Below, one piece after another: positions 1 to 7,918 of a DNA stretch of 64,000 nt. Origin of the DNA: JBELHR01 sp049606855. GTDB taxonomy: Bacteria > Bacteroidota > Bacteroidia > Flavobacteriales > Flavobacteriaceae. Position numbers and translations under genes: made by a program. The notes beneath the pieces are model-generated. The model saw only the letters and a list, made by a program, of their open reading frames with translations. It was not told the DNA's origin and did no database searches. Location of the stretch: positions 1-64,000 of the forward strand of contig JBMYVY010000009.1 in NCBI GenBank assembly GCA_049606855.1, read 5' to 3'. Position 1 is the stretch's first letter. Each line of letters opens with the position of its first letter.

Positions 1-55
1 AACCGGCGACATTCAGCTTGGAAGGCTGACGCTCTACCAACTGAGCTACTCCCGC
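1..55 (-). tRNA. tRNA-Gly(TCC), 3' part missing at the window edge
   Basis: The 55 bases are identical to the 5' part of the complete tRNA-Gly gene at 84-156: acceptor 5' strand, D arm, anticodon arm with loop CTTCCAA (anticodon TCC) and the start of the T arm. The rest of the T arm and the 3' acceptor strand lie outside the window. It is a tandem duplicate separated from the next copy by a 28-base spacer. Confidence 0.93.
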
Positions 56-83
56 GGTAAAGGTTTAATTTAATGCAATTTTG

Positions 84-156
84 AGCGGGAGACCGGGTTC
101 GAACCGGCGACATTCAGCTTGGAAGGCTGACGCTCTACCAACTGAGCTACTCCCGC
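84..156 (-). tRNA. tRNA-Gly(TCC)
   Basis: The reverse complement folds into a 73-nt cloverleaf. The acceptor strands are GCGGGAG and CTCCCGC with discriminator U. The D arm is AGCTCAGTTGGTAGAGC. The anticodon stem TCAGC/GCTGA encloses loop CTTCCAA, giving anticodon TCC, which reads GGA/GGG glycine codons. The T loop is GTTCGAA. CCA is not encoded; the base after the discriminator is C, then AAA. It is the upstream member of a tandem Gly pair. Confidence 0.96.
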
Positions 157-206
157 TTTAAAAGCGATGCAAATATAAAAGCTTTTTTAGTAATTTCAAG
201 AATTAA

Positions 207-653
207 TCAATAAAATTTTCCGTCTTCACGTATTATCTTGACGAAGTGATAGCCATAAATTTCATAACCTTCATTGTAATAGAATTTATGTGATTTTCGA
301 TTCTCGGTATAGGTATTTAATTCCAATGCTTCTATCCCTTTCGTTTTTAGGTAGTTCTCTAAAAACTCAAACAATTCTTTCCCTATGCCTCTTCCTCTAT
401 ATTCCTCGTTGATATAAACATGGTCAGGTTCTACTGAGTTCCCCAGGTAATGGCGTGTCATATACCAAAGGCCACAAATGCCTATTAATTTTTGATTATC
501 ATAGATGCCAACGCACTCATAATTCTGATGGCTCATTTCGATAACGCGAGTCTTTAACAACTCTTTTGGGGTTTTTTGATTTAATTTAGATAATAAGGGA
601 ATTATGTTAAGAATATCCTTTTTCTCTATAATTTGGAATTTAATTGGAGTCAT
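207..653 (-). CDS. GNAT family N-acetyltransferase
   Basis: A 148-aa protein of usual single-domain GNAT length. The acetyl-CoA pyrophosphate-binding loop (motif A, R/Q-x-x-G-x-G) is seen as RGRGIGKELF near residue 88, after the beta-strand DHVYINEEY. The C-terminal KFYYNEGYE matches the FYxxxGF motif B. The family transfers an acetyl group to an amine; the substrate cannot be told from sequence. It is divergent from a second GNAT gene, with only 17 bp between the two start codons, so their promoters must overlap. A palindromic TATAAATTTATA lies in that gap. Confidence 0.85.
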   Translation of the reverse strand: MTPIKFQIIEKKDILNIIPLLSKLNQKTPKELLKTRVIEMSHQNYECVGIYDNQKLIGICGLWYMTRHYLGNSVEPDHVYINEEYRGRGIGKELFEFLENYLKTKGIEALELNTYTENRKSHKFYYNEGYEIYGYHFVKIIREDGKFY

Positions 654-656
654 TTC

Positions 657-668
657 TATAAATTTATA
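657..668. promoter_or_regulatory. Palindromic divergent promoter core between two GNAT genes
   Basis: TATAAATTTATA is a perfect 12-bp palindrome filling most of the 17-bp gap between divergent start codons at 653 (-) and 671 (+). Its inner TAAATTTA (659-666) differs only in the last base from the Bacteroidota -7 element TAnnTTTG and reads the same on both strands, ending 4-5 nt before each ATG. TTTG occurs at 632-635 for the plus strand (spacer 23) and its complement at 683-686 for the minus strand (spacer 16). Promoter function is inferred. Confidence 0.45.
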
Positions 669-670
669 TC

Positions 671-1102
671 ATGATTGTAGAACAAATTTTAAAAGAGGAA
701 ACCCATCCTTTAAGAAAACGTGTACTGCGTAAAGGTATCTCTTTACCTTATGTTTTCCAAGGAGATTCGGATCAAGGAAGTCTGCATTTTGGGTTGAAGG
801 AAGGAAATGAAGTTCTAGCTGTTGTAAGTTTTGTTTCTCAAGGAATGAATGAACTGCCCTCTAAACAAATTCAATTAAGAGGCATGGCTGTGGACGAAAA
901 ACTTCAAGGAAAAGGCTTGGGGTCTTTACTGTTACAAGATGCATTGTCTAAGTTGCATGACTTGGGGTATGAATTCGTATGGTGTAATGCTCGGGAGCGA
1001 GCCTATTCATTCTACGAGAATAATGGCTTTAAACGCGAAGGAAAAGAGTTTGAGGTAGATCAAATTGGAACTCACGATAGAATGTGGGTTAAAATAGCTT
1101 AA
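671..1102 (+). CDS. GNAT family N-acetyltransferase
   Basis: A 143-aa single-domain GNAT protein. Motif A appears as LQGKGLGSLLL around residue 78, preceded by the strand QLRGMAVD, and the C-terminal AYSFYENNGF matches motif B. The overall form (acetyl-CoA binding loop, then WCNAR, then FYxxNGF) resembles ElaA/YjdJ-like small acetyltransferases. The substrate is unknown. It is divergent from the GNAT gene ending at 207 and shares its promoter region. A strong hairpin terminator follows the stop codon directly. Confidence 0.85.
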   Translation: MIVEQILKEETHPLRKRVLRKGISLPYVFQGDSDQGSLHFGLKEGNEVLAVVSFVSQGMNELPSKQIQLRGMAVDEKLQGKGLGSLLLQDALSKLHDLGYEFVWCNARERAYSFYENNGFKREGKEFEVDQIGTHDRMWVKIA

Positions 1103-1104
1103 AA

Positions 1105-1130
1105 AAAAACAGCCTTAAAAGGCTGTTTTT
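1105..1130. terminator. Bidirectional intrinsic terminator
   Basis: AAAAACAGCCTT and AAGGCTGTTTTT form a perfect 12-bp inverted repeat around a two-base centre (in RNA the top A-U pairs would open to a larger loop), with A and T tracts on either side. It separates the convergent GNAT (stop at 1102) and PUR-family (stop at 1134) genes and can serve both strands. Confidence 0.9.
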
Positions 1131-1133
1131 ATT

Positions 1134-1478
1134 TTAAATATCTTCGAAACTAACATCAGTATAACTGTCTACCGATTGTTTTTTGAAATCCTTTTGATGT
1201 CTCTCGCTGATCACTTCTGATCCTTTTTCATCTACAATAAAATCTGTTGCAGCCTTAAGTTTTTCGTGAAATTCTTGAAAATCCTCTTTGTACAAGTAAA
1301 TCTTATGTTTTTGATAATGAAAAGATCCATCTTCATGAGTGAATTTTTTACTTTCCGTCAGAGTAAGGTAATAATCGTTTGCTTTGGTAGATCTTACGTC
1401 AAAAAAGTAAGTTCTTCTTCCTGCTCTTAAAACCTGAGAAAATATTTCTTCTTGTTCAACTCTCTCTGTTTCGTTCAT
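1134..1478 (-). CDS. PUR family DNA/RNA-binding protein (DUF3276)
   Basis: A 114-aa protein matching the DUF3276/PUR family of Bacteroidota. It starts with an acidic stretch and then has the family pattern FSQVLRAGRRTYFFDVR followed by YYLTLTESKK, with the conserved IYLYKEDF near residue 60. PUR-alpha-like repeats bind single-stranded nucleic acid as dimers; a role in RNA or DNA binding is inferred from the family, and the target is unknown. The acidic, Ser/Asp-rich C-terminal tail (from about residue 95) is typical. It is transcribed alone: a -7 element TAGTTTTG lies about 34 nt upstream and a bidirectional terminator follows. Confidence 0.85.
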   Translation of the reverse strand: MNETERVEQEEIFSQVLRAGRRTYFFDVRSTKANDYYLTLTESKKFTHEDGSFHYQKHKIYLYKEDFQEFHEKLKAATDFIVDEKGSEVISERHQKDFKKQSVDSYTDVSFEDI

Positions 1479-1512
1479 AATCTTTTTTTAGGTTAGTTAA
1501 TCGATTCCTCAA

Positions 1513-1520
1513 CAAAACTA
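1513..1520 (-). promoter_or_regulatory. -7 element (TAGTTTTG) for the PUR-family gene
   Basis: On the minus strand TAGTTTTG is an exact match to TAnnTTTG and lies 34 nt upstream of the start codon at 1478. I see no clear TTTG at the -33 distance, so the call rests on the -7 match and position only. Confidence 0.4.
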
Positions 1521-1550
1521 AAAAAATAATTAACTTTTCATAAAGAAACC

Positions 1551-3305
1551 TTAAATTTCTTTTTCTAATAGTTGCTGTTCGTACAAAGATTTGTAATATC
1601 CTTGCATTTTTATCAACACATCATGATTCCCTTCTTGCACAATTTTACCTTGATCTAAAACGTAAATATAATCTGCATTTTTTGCAGATGATACTCTATG
1701 TGAGACAATGACACTTGTACGTCCTTTACTAATCAGTTTAATCCCCTCCAAAATTTGAGCCTCTGTTTCGGTATCTACCGCCGATAAGCTATCATCTAGT
1801 AATAATATTTCGGGTTTTTTGATAAATGCTCTTGCTATGGATACACGCTGTTTTTGCCCACCAGATAATGTTACTCCTCGTTCTCCTAATATAGTTTCAT
1901 ACCCTTGGTTAAAACCAATAATATTATCGTGAATGGCAGCCATTTTCGAAGCATTTTCTATCTCTTTAATCGTTGCATCTTCTTTACCAAATCGAATATT
2001 GTCAGCAATACTTTCGGAGAATAAAAAAGGTTCTTGAGGAACGGTTCCAATATGATTTCTCAAGTCGTACAGATTAATATCTTTGATTGGAACATCATCA
2101 ATATAAACGGTTCCGCTGCTGGCGTCATATAACCTCGCGATTAATTGAAGTACAGATGACTTTCCACTTCCTGTTTTACCTAAAATAGCAATAGATTGAC
2201 CTTCAGGAATGTTTAAGTTGATATTATCTAAAGCTTTGATATTCGTATCAGGATAAACAAGGCTTACATTCTCAAATTTAATAGCTCCTTTAATGCTACT
2301 CTTATCTTGCTTGCCGTTTGCTATTTCAGGGACTTCTTCAAGAAATTCATTTATGCGTTGTTGGGAGGCTTCCGCTTGCTGAATAATCGATGTCACCCAG
2401 CCCAATGCCGCAACTGGCCATGTTAGCATGTTGACGTAAATAATAAATTCAGCAATAACACCAATACCAATGGCACCTTTAATATATTCCATACCACCAA
2501 TATAAATCACCATAAGGTTAGAGATTCCAATTAATAGAACCATCAAAGGAAAAAATAAGGCTTGGGCCTTGTAAAGGTTTATATTTTTATTTTTTGTTTC
2601 ATTTGCCAACAAATCAAAATCCGATTCTTTGTGGTCTTCTAAATTATAGGATTTGATAACATTGATTCCAGACATTACCTCTTGAGTCAAAGTCGTTAGT
2701 TTTGATAAGTACTTTTGCACAATTTGACTTCTTTCGTTGATGACTTTACTTAGAATGAAAATGGAAATCGATAAAATTGGCATGGGAGCAATAGTCCAAA
2801 GAGTCAGCTTTACATTGATGTTAATCATTTTGGTAAATGCAATGACAAACAATAATACTAAGTTGATGCTGTACATAATCGCAGGTCCAAAATACATCCT
2901 TACTTTTGAAACATCTTCGGAGATGCGATTCATTAAATCTCCTGTTCTATTTTGTTTGTAAAAACGAGAACTCAATCTTTGATACTGGTCGTAAATTTCA
3001 TTTTTGAGGTCAAATTCAATATTCCTTGATGATACAATGATGGTTTGACGCATTAAAAAAGTAAAGAAACCCGAAAGAATTGCGTAGCCAACAATTTTTA
3101 AAAAGTTAATCAACAGTTCATGTTTTAACTCTTCAAGGGTGATGCTCTGATGTAGTCTGTAGTCATCGACCACGTCTAAAGAATCACCGACGATTCCCGG
3201 CCAAGCAAGTGCTAGAATTTTTGAAAATACAGTAATAAAAATTCCAATTAGGAAGTAGTATTTATACTTGAAAAAATATTTGTTAAGATATTTAAGGGCT
3301 TTCAT
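1551..3305 (-). CDS. ABC exporter, fused membrane and ATPase domains (MsbA/YheI type)
   Basis: A 584-aa half-transporter. Residues 1-310 form the six-helix type I exporter membrane domain; residues about 335-575 are the nucleotide-binding domain with Walker A GKTGSGKS, Q-loop VPQEPFLF, signature LSGGQKQR, Walker B ILLLDD and switch SHR. The usual catalytic glutamate after Walker B is aspartate (LLDDSLSAVD). That substitution is common in one partner of heterodimeric multidrug exporters such as the YheI/YheH type, so this protein may need a second subunit, which is not next to it. Substrates could be lipids or drugs. It is a single gene divergent from the leucine dehydrogenase gene. Confidence 0.88.
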   Translation of the reverse strand: MKALKYLNKYFFKYKYYFLIGIFITVFSKILALAWPGIVGDSLDVVDDYRLHQSITLEELKHELLINFLKIVGYAILSGFFTFLMRQTIIVSSRNIEFDLKNEIYDQYQRLSSRFYKQNRTGDLMNRISEDVSKVRMYFGPAIMYSINLVLLFVIAFTKMININVKLTLWTIAPMPILSISIFILSKVINERSQIVQKYLSKLTTLTQEVMSGINVIKSYNLEDHKESDFDLLANETKNKNINLYKAQALFFPLMVLLIGISNLMVIYIGGMEYIKGAIGIGVIAEFIIYVNMLTWPVAALGWVTSIIQQAEASQQRINEFLEEVPEIANGKQDKSSIKGAIKFENVSLVYPDTNIKALDNINLNIPEGQSIAILGKTGSGKSSVLQLIARLYDASSGTVYIDDVPIKDINLYDLRNHIGTVPQEPFLFSESIADNIRFGKEDATIKEIENASKMAAIHDNIIGFNQGYETILGERGVTLSGGQKQRVSIARAFIKKPEILLLDDSLSAVDTETEAQILEGIKLISKGRTSVIVSHRVSSAKNADYIYVLDQGKIVQEGNHDVLIKMQGYYKSLYEQQLLEKEI

Positions 3306-3338
3306 CTATTGAAATATTCGTATTTATTAACCATTTTT

Positions 3339-3369
3339 TTTGGCTAAAATTTAAGTTTTTATATTTTTG
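3339..3369 (+). promoter_or_regulatory. Promoter of the leucine dehydrogenase gene (TTTG-N19-TATTTTTG)
   Basis: TTTG at 3339-3342 and TATTTTTG at 3362-3369 are separated by 19 bp, an exact match to the Bacteroidota consensus TTTG-N19-TAnnTTTG. Transcription would start near 3375, giving a leader of roughly 40 nt before the ATG at 3413. Confidence 0.75.
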
Positions 3370-3412
3370 TGCGTCTCATTATGTGAAAACGTTAACACTA
3401 AACAAAATTATT

Positions 3413-4501
3413 ATGACTTCAGAAATTATGGAAGCGCAAGATCTAAAAAAACACGGACTTGTATTTTCCAATCAATCCTTTAATGATCACGAACAAATTG
3501 TTTTTTGCCAGGACGAAGATACGGGTTTAAAAGCAATAATTGGAATCCATAATACAGTTTTAGGACCAGCTTTGGGAGGAACAAGAATGTGGTCATATGC
3601 TAATGAGGCAGAAGCTTTGAACGATGTGTTGAGACTTTCTCGCGGAATGACTTATAAATCAGCAGTAGCAGGTTTGAATTTAGGGGGTGGTAAAGCTGTG
3701 ATTATAGGAGATGCTAAAACTCAGAAAAATGATGCGCTAATGCGTAGATTTGGTCAGTTTGTAAACAGTCTATCCGGTAAGTATATTACAGCAGAAGACG
3801 TAGGAATGGAAACAAGGGATATGGATGTCATACGTGAAGTTACTCCTTATGTAACAGGAATTTCTGAATCGATTGGGGGGTCAGGGAACCCTTCTCCAGT
3901 AACTGCCTACGGAGTTTATATGGGAATGAAAGCTGCGGCTCAAGTTGGTTTTGGCACAAAAGAACTCTCAGGAAAAAAAATATTGGTCCAAGGAGTTGGT
4001 CATGTAGGAGAGGCGCTTGTTGATTATTTATCAAAAGAAGGTGCTCGTCTTATGATTAGTGATATTAATGAGGAAAAGCTTCTGAGTTTGGCCAAGACCT
4101 ATAATGCTGAAATAATTCCTGGTAAAGAACTATTCAAAACAGAAATAGATATTTACGCACCTTGTGCTCTTGGAGCTACCTTAAACGATATAAGTATTCC
4201 TGAGTTAAAAGCAAAGGTTGTTGCGGGAGCTGCGAATAATCAATTGGCAGATGAAATCAAGCACGGTCGAATGCTTCAAGATAAAGGTATATTATACGCA
4301 CCAGATTTCGTTGTTAACGCTGGTGGTATTATTAATGTGTATGCCGAAATAGCAAAATATGATAGGGCTACAATTCAATCTAAAACAGAGGATATTTTCA
4401 CGACAACTTTAAATGTATTTGAAAAATCCTCTAGCGAAAACCTGACTCCATTTCAAGCAGCTTTGAAAATTGCAGAGGAACGTATAAATTCAAATAAATA
4501 A
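3413..4501 (+). CDS. ldh: Leu/Phe/Val (Glu-family) amino acid dehydrogenase
   Basis: A 362-aa NAD-dependent oxidative deaminase. Branched-chain amino acid dehydrogenases convert leucine, isoleucine or valine to the 2-oxo acid plus ammonium. The N-terminal domain has the catalytic lysine motif GLNLGGGKAVI around residue 80 and the TAEDVGM loop; the Rossmann domain has VQGVGHVGEAL near residue 185, and EGAR fits an NAD-binding acidic residue. Length suits leucine dehydrogenase (about 365 aa). I chose the ATG at 3413 rather than an in-frame GTG at 3383 because it leaves a sensible leader after the promoter. A hairpin with a T tract follows. Confidence 0.88.
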   Translation: MTSEIMEAQDLKKHGLVFSNQSFNDHEQIVFCQDEDTGLKAIIGIHNTVLGPALGGTRMWSYANEAEALNDVLRLSRGMTYKSAVAGLNLGGGKAVIIGDAKTQKNDALMRRFGQFVNSLSGKYITAEDVGMETRDMDVIREVTPYVTGISESIGGSGNPSPVTAYGVYMGMKAAAQVGFGTKELSGKKILVQGVGHVGEALVDYLSKEGARLMISDINEEKLLSLAKTYNAEIIPGKELFKTEIDIYAPCALGATLNDISIPELKAKVVAGAANNQLADEIKHGRMLQDKGILYAPDFVVNAGGIINVYAEIAKYDRATIQSKTEDIFTTTLNVFEKSSSENLTPFQAALKIAEERINSNK

Positions 4502-4533
4502 GTTATTATTCTTTTAATAATTAGTATTTTTGC

Positions 4534-4566
4534 AGAGCGTTAGCACAAGTGTTGACGCTCTTTTTA
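4534..4566 (+). terminator. Hairpin with T tract between ldh and nusB
   Basis: AGAGCGTTAGCAC can pair with GTGTTGACGCTCT (two G-U wobbles) and is followed by TTTTTAATTTT, as expected of an intrinsic terminator for ldh. A -7-like element TATTTTTG (4525-4532) lies directly before it, so the hairpin may instead sit at the very start of the nusB transcript. Confidence 0.7.
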
Positions 4567-4583
4567 ATTTTAAGTTCTTTATA

Positions 4584-5522
4584 ATGATAAGTAGAAGACA
4601 TATTCGAATCAAAGTGATGCAATCTGTTTACGCTCTGCAAACTCAGCACAGCGATGATTTAGTGAAAGAGGAAAAGTTTATTCGATCGAGTATCGATAAA
4701 ATGTACCAACTTTACGCATTAGAATTGCAGCTTTTGGTTGAGCTTAAGAAATTGGCAAAGAAACTGTATGAAGTTTCAGTTGAGAATAGAAAAGTAACCG
4801 GTCAATCTGATATGCCAAACGCAAAATTTGTTCAGAATTCGGCTATTGAGATATTAGAATCTAGTACTTCCTTATCTACTTATATTGAAGAAAACCATTT
4901 AAACTATTGGCAAGACCACGACGAATATGTCAGAATCATTTATGATTTAATGACTGAGTCGAGTGATTATGCTGCGTACATGAATAGTGAGACCAGTTCC
5001 TATGCTGAAGATCATAAGTTTGTACAAAAGTTGTTCTCTGAAATAATTGCCCCCAATGATAAATTGGATGAATTTTATGAAGACAGTTTTATTGGTTGGG
5101 TAGATGATTTACCTTTTGTAAACACTTGGGTACTTAAGACTCTTAGAGATCTTAATCCTAAGCACGTTTACGTATTACCTGCTTTATACAAGAACGAGGA
5201 GGACGAAGCTTTTGGAGTTGAGTTGTTTAGAAAAGTGGTTTTGAACCAAGAAAAATATCAGGAAGAAATTGTCAAGAAAACTCCAAACTGGGATATCGAT
5301 AGAATCGCAGAAATGGATTTGATTTTGATTGCAATGGGAATTGCTGAGTTTTTGGAATTTCCTTCTATACCGGTTCGGGTAAGCATGAATGAGTATATAG
5401 AGATTGCCAAGGACTATTCTACAGAGAAGTCAGGATATTTTATAAATGGAGTTCTCGATAAAATTCAAAAAGATTTTGCAGGTTCAAAAAGATTGAACAA
5501 AATAGGTAGAGGATTACAATAA
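4584..5522 (+). CDS. nusB: Transcription antitermination factor NusB, long Bacteroidota form
   Basis: A 312-aa NusB. In the family NusB pairs with NusE (S10) on boxA RNA to support rRNA antitermination. The N-terminus RRHIRIKVMQSVYAL and the C-terminal block (WDIDRIAEMDLILIAMG, then SIPVRVSMNEYIEIAKDY, then GYFINGVLDKI) are the two halves of the NusB fold. Between them lies a much longer middle than in the 130-140-aa proteobacterial protein, as is usual in Bacteroidota. The ATG at 4584 (MISRRHIR) is preferred to an in-frame start at 4530, which would place the upstream hairpin inside the coding region. It heads the nusB-DUF1573-yajC group. Confidence 0.92.
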   Translation: MISRRHIRIKVMQSVYALQTQHSDDLVKEEKFIRSSIDKMYQLYALELQLLVELKKLAKKLYEVSVENRKVTGQSDMPNAKFVQNSAIEILESSTSLSTYIEENHLNYWQDHDEYVRIIYDLMTESSDYAAYMNSETSSYAEDHKFVQKLFSEIIAPNDKLDEFYEDSFIGWVDDLPFVNTWVLKTLRDLNPKHVYVLPALYKNEEDEAFGVELFRKVVLNQEKYQEEIVKKTPNWDIDRIAEMDLILIAMGIAEFLEFPSIPVRVSMNEYIEIAKDYSTEKSGYFINGVLDKIQKDFAGSKRLNKIGRGLQ

Positions 5523-5551
5523 TTTTTATATTAGCTGAATTAAAATATAGA

Positions 5552-6010
5552 ATGATGAAAAAAACTACCCTACTTTTATTTGCTATGACTATGTTCATAG
5601 GATTGACCTCATGTAAAAATGAAAACCCAGCAGCCAAGGTGGATGCCTCTAAAGTTGCAGCCGCTCAAAAAAGAGATGCTGAAGCGGCAAAAGGAGCAGC
5701 TGTTGCGAGCTTTGATAAATTGGAACATGATTTCGGTACGATGCAAGCTGGAGATATCGTAGAAACAACCTTTGTAATTACAAATACAGGAAAAACTGAT
5801 TTGAAAATTTTGGATGCCAAAGTTACTTGTGGATGTACAGTGCCTCAATGGCCAAAAGAAGCAATAGCGCCAGGAGCTTCGGAAGAAATCGTTGTTAAGT
5901 TTAACTCGAGAGGTAAGCGCGGAAGACAATCTAAAAATATTACTTTGATGACTAACACTGCAAACGGAAGAGAAGTGGTGAAAATCAAAGGATTTGTTGA
6001 GACTAAATAA
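5552..6010 (+). CDS. DUF1573 domain lipoprotein
   Basis: A 152-aa lipoprotein: signal peptide with lipobox GLTSC (Cys about residue 21), an Ala/Lys-rich linker, then a DUF1573 beta-sandwich (about residues 55-150) with the hallmark HDFGTM, TNTGKTDL and TCGCTVPQWP motifs. DUF1573 resembles immunoglobulin-like ASH/MSP domains. Its molecular role is unknown; it is presumably anchored in the cell envelope. A second ATG three bases downstream (5555) is an equally likely start. It lies between nusB and yajC, an order widely seen in flavobacteria. Confidence 0.88.
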   Translation: MMKKTTLLLFAMTMFIGLTSCKNENPAAKVDASKVAAAQKRDAEAAKGAAVASFDKLEHDFGTMQAGDIVETTFVITNTGKTDLKILDAKVTCGCTVPQWPKEAIAPGASEEIVVKFNSRGKRGRQSKNITLMTNTANGREVVKIKGFVETK

Positions 6011-6028
6011 TAATTTAATTTATAAAAG

Positions 6029-6316
6029 ATGGAAGAAGGTTTAGGGAGCATGCTCCCCTTATTGTTAATGTTCGTAGTAATTTATTTCTTTATGATTCGC
6101 CCTCAGGTGAAACGTCAAAAGAAAGAAAAGACTTTTCAGCAGTCATTAGCAAAAGGAACTAAAATTGTTACAACTAGTGGTATTCATGGTAAAGTTATGG
6201 ATATCGTTGATTCTGATAATACCGTGATTATTGAAACAAGTGCTGGTAAATTAAAAATGGAGCGATCTGCTATTTCTGCGGAATTGAGCACAAAATTAAA
6301 TGCGCCTAAAAAATAG
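6029..6316 (+). CDS. yajC: Preprotein translocase subunit YajC
   Basis: A 95-aa membrane protein. YajC associates with SecDF at the Sec translocon and aids protein export. An N-terminal transmembrane helix (LLMFVVIYFFMI) is followed by the family signature RPQVKRQKKEK, then a small soluble domain with KGTKIVTTSGIHGKV and a hydrophobic end. Its length is normal for the family. It lies 18 bp after the DUF1573 gene, probably in one transcript, and is followed by a strong GC-rich terminator. Confidence 0.95.
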   Translation: MEEGLGSMLPLLLMFVVIYFFMIRPQVKRQKKEKTFQQSLAKGTKIVTTSGIHGKVMDIVDSDNTVIIETSAGKLKMERSAISAELSTKLNAPKK

Positions 6317-6336
6317 TACATCAAAAATCGATAAGA

Positions 6337-6367
6337 AAAGGCGGGTCTAATTGACCCGCCTTTTTTT
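6337..6367 (+). terminator. Intrinsic terminator after yajC
   Basis: AAAAGGCGGGTC, loop TAATT, GACCCGCCTTTT followed by more T: a 12-bp perfect stem with a U tract. It ends 14 bases before the start codon of the YbbR-like gene, so that gene needs readthrough or its own promoter placed within the hairpin region. Confidence 0.92.
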
Positions 6368-6380
6368 GTACATTTACCTT

Positions 6381-7343
6381 ATGAATCCATTAGAAGCAAA
6401 TAAACCAAAGAATCAACAAAAAGCATATGTATTTGTTTTTTTCTTGGTATTGAGTACCATATTTTGGTTATTGATAAAATTGAGTAATAGCTATAGTTCA
6501 GTAGTCAATTATGATTTGGTTTATCGTGGTATTCCGAATGATAAAATTCTTCAAAATAAGCCAACCGATCAAATCAAAGTCATTGTTTCAGGTACTGGTT
6601 ATCGAATTTTAAGCGAGAAATTAGTTCAAAGAACACTTTATGTAGATGCAGGAAGGTCCTTTGAAAGCGCGGATGGTTACTATATTCTTGAGCCCAGTTC
6701 TCAATTAGGTTCCTTGGAGGCTCAACGAGGGTCGGTGCAGTTTCAAAATATTCTAAAAGACACGCTTCATTTGGATTTTGGTGTACTGGTCCAGAAGAAA
6801 ATTCCAGTGTCATTAGTACAGAACATCGAATTTAAACCTGGGTTTCATCACGATGGAGTTTATCATCTTAAGCCAGATTCTGTTCGAGTTAAAGGTCCTC
6901 AAAAATACGTTGAGCAGTTGAGTAAAATAAATACAATACAGTTGAGCATGAATAATGTTGCAGATACAATTTCAACATTTTTAGCTTTAAATCTTGAAAA
7001 TATCGACCAAAATAGTATTGAAGTAAGCCCTAAAACGGTGCACGTAGAAGCGGTGGTTGAGAAATACACTGAAGGATCATTTGAACTTCCAGTTTCCATA
7101 ATTAACATCCCAAAAGGGATTTCTTTGTCCGTTTTCCCGAAATCTGTCAAATTGTTTTACCAAACCAGTTTATCTCGATTTAATTCTGTTAAAATTGAAG
7201 ATTTTAAAATTATTGCGGATTATCAGAAAGCCGCTGAATTAGGTATCGATTACATGGAATTGGAGGTTAAAAGTCAATCTAATGCAGTTTCTTTTTTGCG
7301 TTGTGAACCAAACAAAGTAGAATTCTTAATCAGTAAAAAATGA
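6381..7343 (+). CDS. YbbR-like domain protein
   Basis: A 320-aa protein with one N-terminal transmembrane helix (about residues 16-32, AYVFVFFLVLSTIFWLLI) and an extracytoplasmic part with YbbR-like repeats, seen in IPVSLVQNI...PGFHHDG, PDSVRVKGPQ and ELPVSIINIPKGI. In Firmicutes the YbbR protein CdaR regulates the diadenylate cyclase CdaA; here no cdaA is adjacent and the role is unknown. I chose the ATG at 6381 (MNPLEANKPK) because an upstream in-frame start would overlap the terminator. It overlaps coaE by 4 bp (ATGA), which suggests translational coupling. Confidence 0.8.
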   Translation: MNPLEANKPKNQQKAYVFVFFLVLSTIFWLLIKLSNSYSSVVNYDLVYRGIPNDKILQNKPTDQIKVIVSGTGYRILSEKLVQRTLYVDAGRSFESADGYYILEPSSQLGSLEAQRGSVQFQNILKDTLHLDFGVLVQKKIPVSLVQNIEFKPGFHHDGVYHLKPDSVRVKGPQKYVEQLSKINTIQLSMNNVADTISTFLALNLENIDQNSIEVSPKTVHVEAVVEKYTEGSFELPVSIINIPKGISLSVFPKSVKLFYQTSLSRFNSVKIEDFKIIADYQKAAELGIDYMELEVKSQSNAVSFLRCEPNKVEFLISKK

Positions 7344-7918
7344 TTGTCGCGATAACTGGTGGGATCGGGAGTGGCAAAACCTTTGTAGCCAAAATTTTTG
7401 AATCAATGGGTTGTCCAATTTATATCGCGGATGATCGCGCAAAGGATTTAATGATTAGCAACGAGGGCATAATTTCCGATATCAAAGCACTATTTGGAGC
7501 AAAATCATACAATAAAGATGGAAGTCTCAATAGAGAGTTAATCGCTAATTTGGTGTTCAAGGATTCAGCACTGCTAGGGCAATTAAACAAAATAGTACAT
7601 CCCAGAGTATATGAGGATTTTACAATTTTTTGCAAAAATCATGCAGAAAGTCCCGTCATTGTGTATGAAAGCGCACTGGTTTTAAGTACAAATAAACGAG
7701 TTTACGACAAACTTATCGGCGTGATTGCACCAAAACACATTAGACTCAAAAGAGTCATGTCTAGAGATGGTTTGAGTAAAATTGAGGTGGAGCATCGAAT
7801 GGAAAAACAAGTCAGCGATCAACGGATCATTGAGGCTTCTGATTACCTTATTGAGAATGACGGAAAGACGGATTTACAACCCCAAGTTCTTAAAACCCTA
7901 GATTTGTTAAAAAATTAA
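7340..7918 (+). CDS. coaE: Dephospho-CoA kinase
   Basis: A 192-aa cytosolic kinase that phosphorylates the 3'-hydroxyl of dephospho-CoA in the last step of coenzyme A synthesis. The P-loop GGIGSGKT is at residues 7-14, followed by the substrate-binding CPIYIADDRAKDLM and NKIVHPRVYEDF, and the lid R-x-M-x-R element as RVMSRDGLS. Length is normal for CoaE. Its start codon overlaps the stop of the YbbR-like gene, an order kept in flavobacteria. Confidence 0.95.
   Translation: MIVAITGGIGSGKTFVAKIFESMGCPIYIADDRAKDLMISNEGIISDIKALFGAKSYNKDGSLNRELIANLVFKDSALLGQLNKIVHPRVYEDFTIFCKNHAESPVIVYESALVLSTNKRVYDKLIGVIAPKHIRLKRVMSRDGLSKIEVEHRMEKQVSDQRIIEASDYLIENDGKTDLQPQVLKTLDLLKN

Noticed and set aside
1..156. 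tRNA pair as an integrative element attachment site
   Set aside because: No integrase, direct repeat of a tRNA 3' end, or foreign-looking genes are nearby; the repeat is a plain tandem tRNA duplication.
2737..2961. Plus-strand ORF inside the ABC exporter gene
   Set aside because: It is a shadow frame within a well-supported minus-strand gene and has no recognisable domain.
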